A DNA stretch of 27,128 nt, taken from positions 1-27,128 of IMG/VR virus record IMGVR_UViG_3300036985_004266; one strand, given 5' to 3'. This document shows positions 24,230 to 27,128 of the stretch, one piece after another; positions within the stretch are counted from its first letter, which is position 1, and every line of letters begins with the position of its first letter. Both the position numbers and the translations under genes were made by a program. This DNA is from a virus. The notes under the pieces are model-generated. The model searched no databases, was not told the DNA's origin, and was given only the letters and a program-made list of their open reading frames with translations.

Positions 24230-24862
24230 GTGTCTGATCATATCGTAGGCTCAAATAACTTCAGTTTTCTGCTGCTCGACCTTCGAGAGGAGTTCGAGCA
24301 GCTTTTTTTATATACAGTACTAGGCAAGCGTCTGGTCTTTAGGCCCCTTTATCTATCTGAGCTAGAGTCCATAGCCGCCCTGATTGACAAGGTTCCTGAG
24401 TTTGAGCTTGATGAGTGGGTCGTCACTCGCACATTCCTAGGAGGTGAGACTGGACTCTCATTCTTATTAGATGACGCACCAGCGGGCTTTGTAGCCTCAA
24501 TAGCAGCATCCCTGATGGCAAAGTCTAAGCCTGGCGATATTAAGGCTGTGTCCGATAGGCTGACGCAGGAAAGGAGTAGGCTAGAAACTGACGGAGGTCT
24601 GTTTGAGAGCACTATGCTAATGGGGGTTGGCAATATCCTAGGAAAATCTTATAGAAAAATAACCGCTAGAGAGCAAAGTAGGTATCTAGCCTTAGCTGAG
24701 AAAGTACTAAAGACCGAGCTTACCGTAACAAAAGTCAAAGAAGTTACAGGCAAGACTAGTAAAAAGAGAGCAATAGATCCCGCTACAGCAGCAATGCTGT
24801 CAGCACAGGTAGCTGACAAACCAGATTTTGAGTCCGACAACAAGAACCTTAGAGCCCTCTAA
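24230..24862 (+). CDS. Tail assembly chaperone 2, paralog of chaperone 1
   Basis: The start is GTG at 24230, with AGGA at 24216-24219, one codon after the stop of chaperone 1. Upstream ATGs at 24223 and 24228 are in other frames and stop quickly. The protein has 210 residues. KRLVFRPLYLSELESIAALI (33-52) and WVVTRTFLGG (63-72), followed by APAGFVASIAASLMAKSKPG (83-102), match the order of chaperone 1 (YRSLGRKEF, then IKAILYP, then LPAGIIPSVAELIMGASGF), so the two appear to be diverged copies. The C-terminal 80 residues are Lys/Thr-rich and may contact the next gene's product. A strong terminator-like hairpin lies inside codons 14-27. It overlaps the following gene by one base or more (TAATG). 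Confidence 0.68.
   Translation: MSDHIVGSNNFSFLLLDLREEFEQLFLYTVLGKRLVFRPLYLSELESIAALIDKVPEFELDEWVVTRTFLGGETGLSFLLDDAPAGFVASIAASLMAKSKPGDIKAVSDRLTQERSRLETDGGLFESTMLMGVGNILGKSYRKITAREQSRYLALAEKVLKTELTVTKVKEVTGKTSKKRAIDPATAAMLSAQVADKPDFESDNKNLRAL
24271..24309 (+). terminator. Intrinsic terminator inside chaperone 2 coding sequence
   Basis: GCTGCTCGA (24271-24279) pairs perfectly with TCGAGCAGC (24294-24302). After one C-T mismatch, CTTC (24281-24284) pairs with GGAG (24289-24292, one wobble), closed by the loop GAGA, a GNRA-type tetraloop. Seven Ts (24303-24309) follow the stem directly. The hairpin lies 41 to 80 bases inside the gene. All parts of a classic terminator are present. Whether it works while ribosomes are translating this gene is not known. 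Confidence 0.7.
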
Positions 24863-27128
24863 TGGCGGAAGAAAACTACATTAACCAGCGCAGGGAGCAG
24901 GAAGCACAACAGCAAAGGCAAAGTAACCTTAGCTGGCTCCTTCCATGGGCCGCTGGTATTGGAGCTATAGCTGTAGGCGCTAAGCTACTTAAGAGTGGCT
25001 TATCTGAGCAGGGCAATCTTGTAGCTAATATGCTACACTTCTTAGGGCATCCTACAAGCCTTAAGACTCAAGTAGGTAAGCTAGCCAACACTGGCGCCTC
25101 AACCCCATCTAGCGGAACGCATGGCATTCGTCATTTATTTAATGCTTCTTACTCTGTAACTAGAAATGAGCTGCAGCTAGGGCCCATAGATCTTATCCGT
25201 GATGTTGCTAGCAGCATGGATATTCTTGGTAGAGTTTCTTCTAGAGGCGTGAGAGAGTCCCTGTCAGGCAAGCTAACAGAGTATATTAATAGAAAGCATG
25301 TCAACTTTGGTAACCATAGCAGCTTCTTCTCTAAGGATTTAGAGAGAGTTACAATTGGGGAAGTACTAGATAATCAAGAAACTTGGTACGAAGTTATAGG
25401 CAGGAACCAATGGAATTCCCTAAGGCAAGGCGTTGAAGCGGGCCTTGTTGGGAGATCCTCAGCGCTAGATAAGAACATCTACAAAAACAGTAGTGGCGTG
25501 ATCAAAGATACTAGACTTAGAAGTGTCTTTATGAAGCCTGTGCAAGACTTGAACTATGACTACGGTCTAGTTCCAAAAATTGACGTGTTCGGTCAGTTCA
25601 ATGTGTTCCAATCCTTATTCGGTGAAAGGGCTGGAGTTGGCGTTCTTGGCTCGTCCAGGACCTTCAAGGGTCCTAGGTTCTTTATTGATGGTAACATATT
25701 TGGGTACTCCAGGAATTCTGGTGGTGTGATAGAGGAAAAAACACTTGCTACAAATCAGAGGCTTAGAAGAATAGGAGACAAGCTCGAGCCCATCCGTGCT
25801 GCAAAAGAAGGAAGAATTGGTCTACAGCTTAAAGTTAGGACGGGCTGGCTTGGAAGATTAGTATCAGCGGCAGAAGGAGCTACTGGAGTTGGCACTAGCT
25901 TTTCCAGTAGAAGATCATTTATTAGTAAGTGGTTTGTGGATCCTGTAGCTAAGTTCAATGCGTTAAGGAAAGGACAAGCAGTAATAGCAGAGACAGGAGG
26001 AAGCAGTTCTGACTATGCTATGAAGCTGGTGGATCAGATCTCGGGTGCTGAGTTTCCAGAGTTTGTAACAGAGAGCCAGGCCACTAACACAATTACCAAC
26101 ATTGTCAATTTTGGCGATCTCAAGTGGCACCAGAAGTTATCTGCGCTTTTCCTAGAAAGCCCTAGGCACGCAGTTGTTAGAAACCAAGTAAGAGAAAGAT
26201 TTGAGATGTCGCCCGCTGGGGCAGCTAGGCTAGGCCCAGAGGATTTTATAGGATCCAAAAAGGGGTCTGGAGGGTTTACCATAGACAGAGGTAACTTACC
26301 CGACACAGTAAGTAACCGTACTAGAGGTGAGGCACTAGAGCGCCCAAGATACTATGCTGCGCCAGCCAGCCGTCTAATCCCTGGTGTAACATCTACTCGG
26401 GACTTTGCTAGTTACCTAGCTTTCAGAACTTCTCATCTAGCCAGTGACACGTTGCTTGGAGTCAGCTACGCTCCAGCGGCTTCCATGGTCGGAAACCTAG
26501 CCAGGGTGGCAGCTGTGCCAATGGTCTACGGGGCTATGCTTGAAGGCATAGAGTACGGAGACTACCTAACTGAGAAGCTAACGGGCATATCGCCCAAGAA
26601 AGCTGTAGCAAGCATATACGCAGATCTTAGAGTAGGGCAGCAGTTCTTACGTGAAGCTTTTGGTATTCAACAAGCCTTGGCAAGTTCTGAAGAAAGCTAC
26701 CCAGGTTCTGTAGACAGCGGCTTGGGTTTCTTAGCTAGAAACGTTGCAGCACCCGTAGGAGTGTTCTCATTTCTATCTAGAAGGACATCTATTGGAAAGG
26801 CTGCTGCAGCGGCTGGGGCTATCTTTGGATTAATAGGAGGAGTAGATCCTGGACAAACTTCTCAGGCTCTACAAGAGGAATATTCTGGAGAGAGAAAGGT
26901 AGCTGTTAGAAAAGGTAGGTTCTGGGGTATGGGTACGGCCCCATTTGAAGGTGGAGACGTTGCTAGGTATGACTATAGCTGGTATCACAAGCTTATGTCA
27001 GACTATCAATATAAATCAGTTTACGGGTCAAAGGATGAATACTTTAACTACCACTCTAACTTCTTTGGGGTGCCACTGCCCACACCCACTAACTTATTAG
27101 GCCTAAAGAATTTACTTAATCCTTATAG
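24862..27128 (+). CDS. Very large tail or virion protein in tape-measure position, 5' part
   Basis: The ATG at 24862 shares its A with the stop of chaperone 2 (TAATG), and the frame stays open to the window end: 755 codons plus two bases. The gene after the tail chaperones normally encodes the tape-measure protein, but no long coiled-coil or repeat pattern is seen here. Instead there is a polar, Gln-rich start, a hydrophobic helix (about 24-43), a mixed Gly/Arg/Ser-rich body, further hydrophobic helices (about 531-560 and 645-661), and then a distinctive block: VRKGRFWGMGTAPFEGGD (682-699), YDYSWYHKLMSDYQYKSVYG (703-722), FFGVPLPTP. I recognise no enzyme motif. A tape-measure protein, or a large internal or ejected virion protein, are the main options. 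The ribosome binding site is weak, so it is likely translated by coupling. Confidence 0.8.
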   Translation, partial: MAEENYINQRREQEAQQQRQSNLSWLLPWAAGIGAIAVGAKLLKSGLSEQGNLVANMLHFLGHPTSLKTQVGKLANTGASTPSSGTHGIRHLFNASYSVTRNELQLGPIDLIRDVASSMDILGRVSSRGVRESLSGKLTEYINRKHVNFGNHSSFFSKDLERVTIGEVLDNQETWYEVIGRNQWNSLRQGVEAGLVGRSSALDKNIYKNSSGVIKDTRLRSVFMKPVQDLNYDYGLVPKIDVFGQFNVFQSLFGERAGVGVLGSSRTFKGPRFFIDGNIFGYSRNSGGVIEEKTLATNQRLRRIGDKLEPIRAAKEGRIGLQLKVRTGWLGRLVSAAEGATGVGTSFSSRRSFISKWFVDPVAKFNALRKGQAVIAETGGSSSDYAMKLVDQISGAEFPEFVTESQATNTITNIVNFGDLKWHQKLSALFLESPRHAVVRNQVRERFEMSPAGAARLGPEDFIGSKKGSGGFTIDRGNLPDTVSNRTRGEALERPRYYAAPASRLIPGVTSTRDFASYLAFRTSHLASDTLLGVSYAPAASMVGNLARVAAVPMVYGAMLEGIEYGDYLTEKLTGISPKKAVASIYADLRVGQQFLREAFGIQQALASSEESYPGSVDSGLGFLARNVAAPVGVFSFLSRRTSIGKAAAAAGAIFGLIGGVDPGQTSQALQEEYSGERKVAVRKGRFWGMGTAPFEGGDVARYDYSWYHKLMSDYQYKSVYGSKDEYFNYHSNFFGVPLPTPTNLLGLKNLLNPY

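Noticed and set aside
24200-24232. Lambda-like programmed frameshift between the two chaperones
   Set aside because: Both genes are in the same frame, so a frameshift could not join them. Only readthrough or separate starts are possible. No slippery heptamer was needed or found here.

Overview
This window looks like part of the late, virion-building region of a double-stranded DNA tailed phage (or prophage) with a contractile tail (myovirus form). All genes are on the + strand and packed almost end to end. Recognisable parts, in order, are a large terminase, portal, prohead protease/scaffold, decoration protein, HK97-fold major capsid protein, neck proteins, tail sheath, tail tube and tail-assembly chaperones. 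I see no tRNA, rRNA, CRISPR array, integrase or insertion sequence. The host cannot be named from this sequence. AGGAG-type ribosome binding sites show only that it is bacterial.

Layout. (1) 1-1411: the 3' end of one gene and a second gene, both for glycine/alanine-rich, partly hydrophobic proteins of unknown role. (2) 1456-8071: packaging block, with a DnaQ-like exonuclease carrying a zinc ribbon, the terminase large subunit, an unassigned 645-residue protein, and a portal with a long C-terminal extension. (3) 8071-11984: capsid block, with a protease-scaffold fusion, a probable decoration protein and the major capsid protein, closed by a terminator-like hairpin. (4) 12062-15490: a 1142-residue protein resembling a polysaccharide lyase of the PcRGLX/YetA type, followed by a 182-base structured spacer with a strong terminator. 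(5) 15673-19921: five neck or head-tail joining candidates. (6) 19932-23848: tail sheath, tail tube, a terminator, then two diverged proteins that look like further tube-family members. (7) 23852-27128: two related tail-assembly chaperones and the first 755 codons of a very large gene in the tape-measure position, which runs off the window.

How it works together. The portal, scaffold/protease, capsid and decoration proteins build the head. The terminase fills it with DNA through the portal. The neck proteins close it and join it to the tail, and the sheath, tube, chaperones and the long protein make the tail. Terminators follow the major capsid and tail tube genes, the products needed in most copies, which suggests transcript-level tuning of protein amounts.

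The most notable observation is a near-perfect intrinsic terminator (13 base pairs with one mismatch, a GAGA loop and seven Ts) inside the start of the second chaperone gene. It may set the chaperone ratio by transcription rather than by the frameshift used in lambda. Other points of interest are the lyase-like virion protein, three tandem tube-type proteins, a nested scaffold start, cysteine/histidine metal-site patterns in four proteins, and the unassigned gene between terminase and portal.
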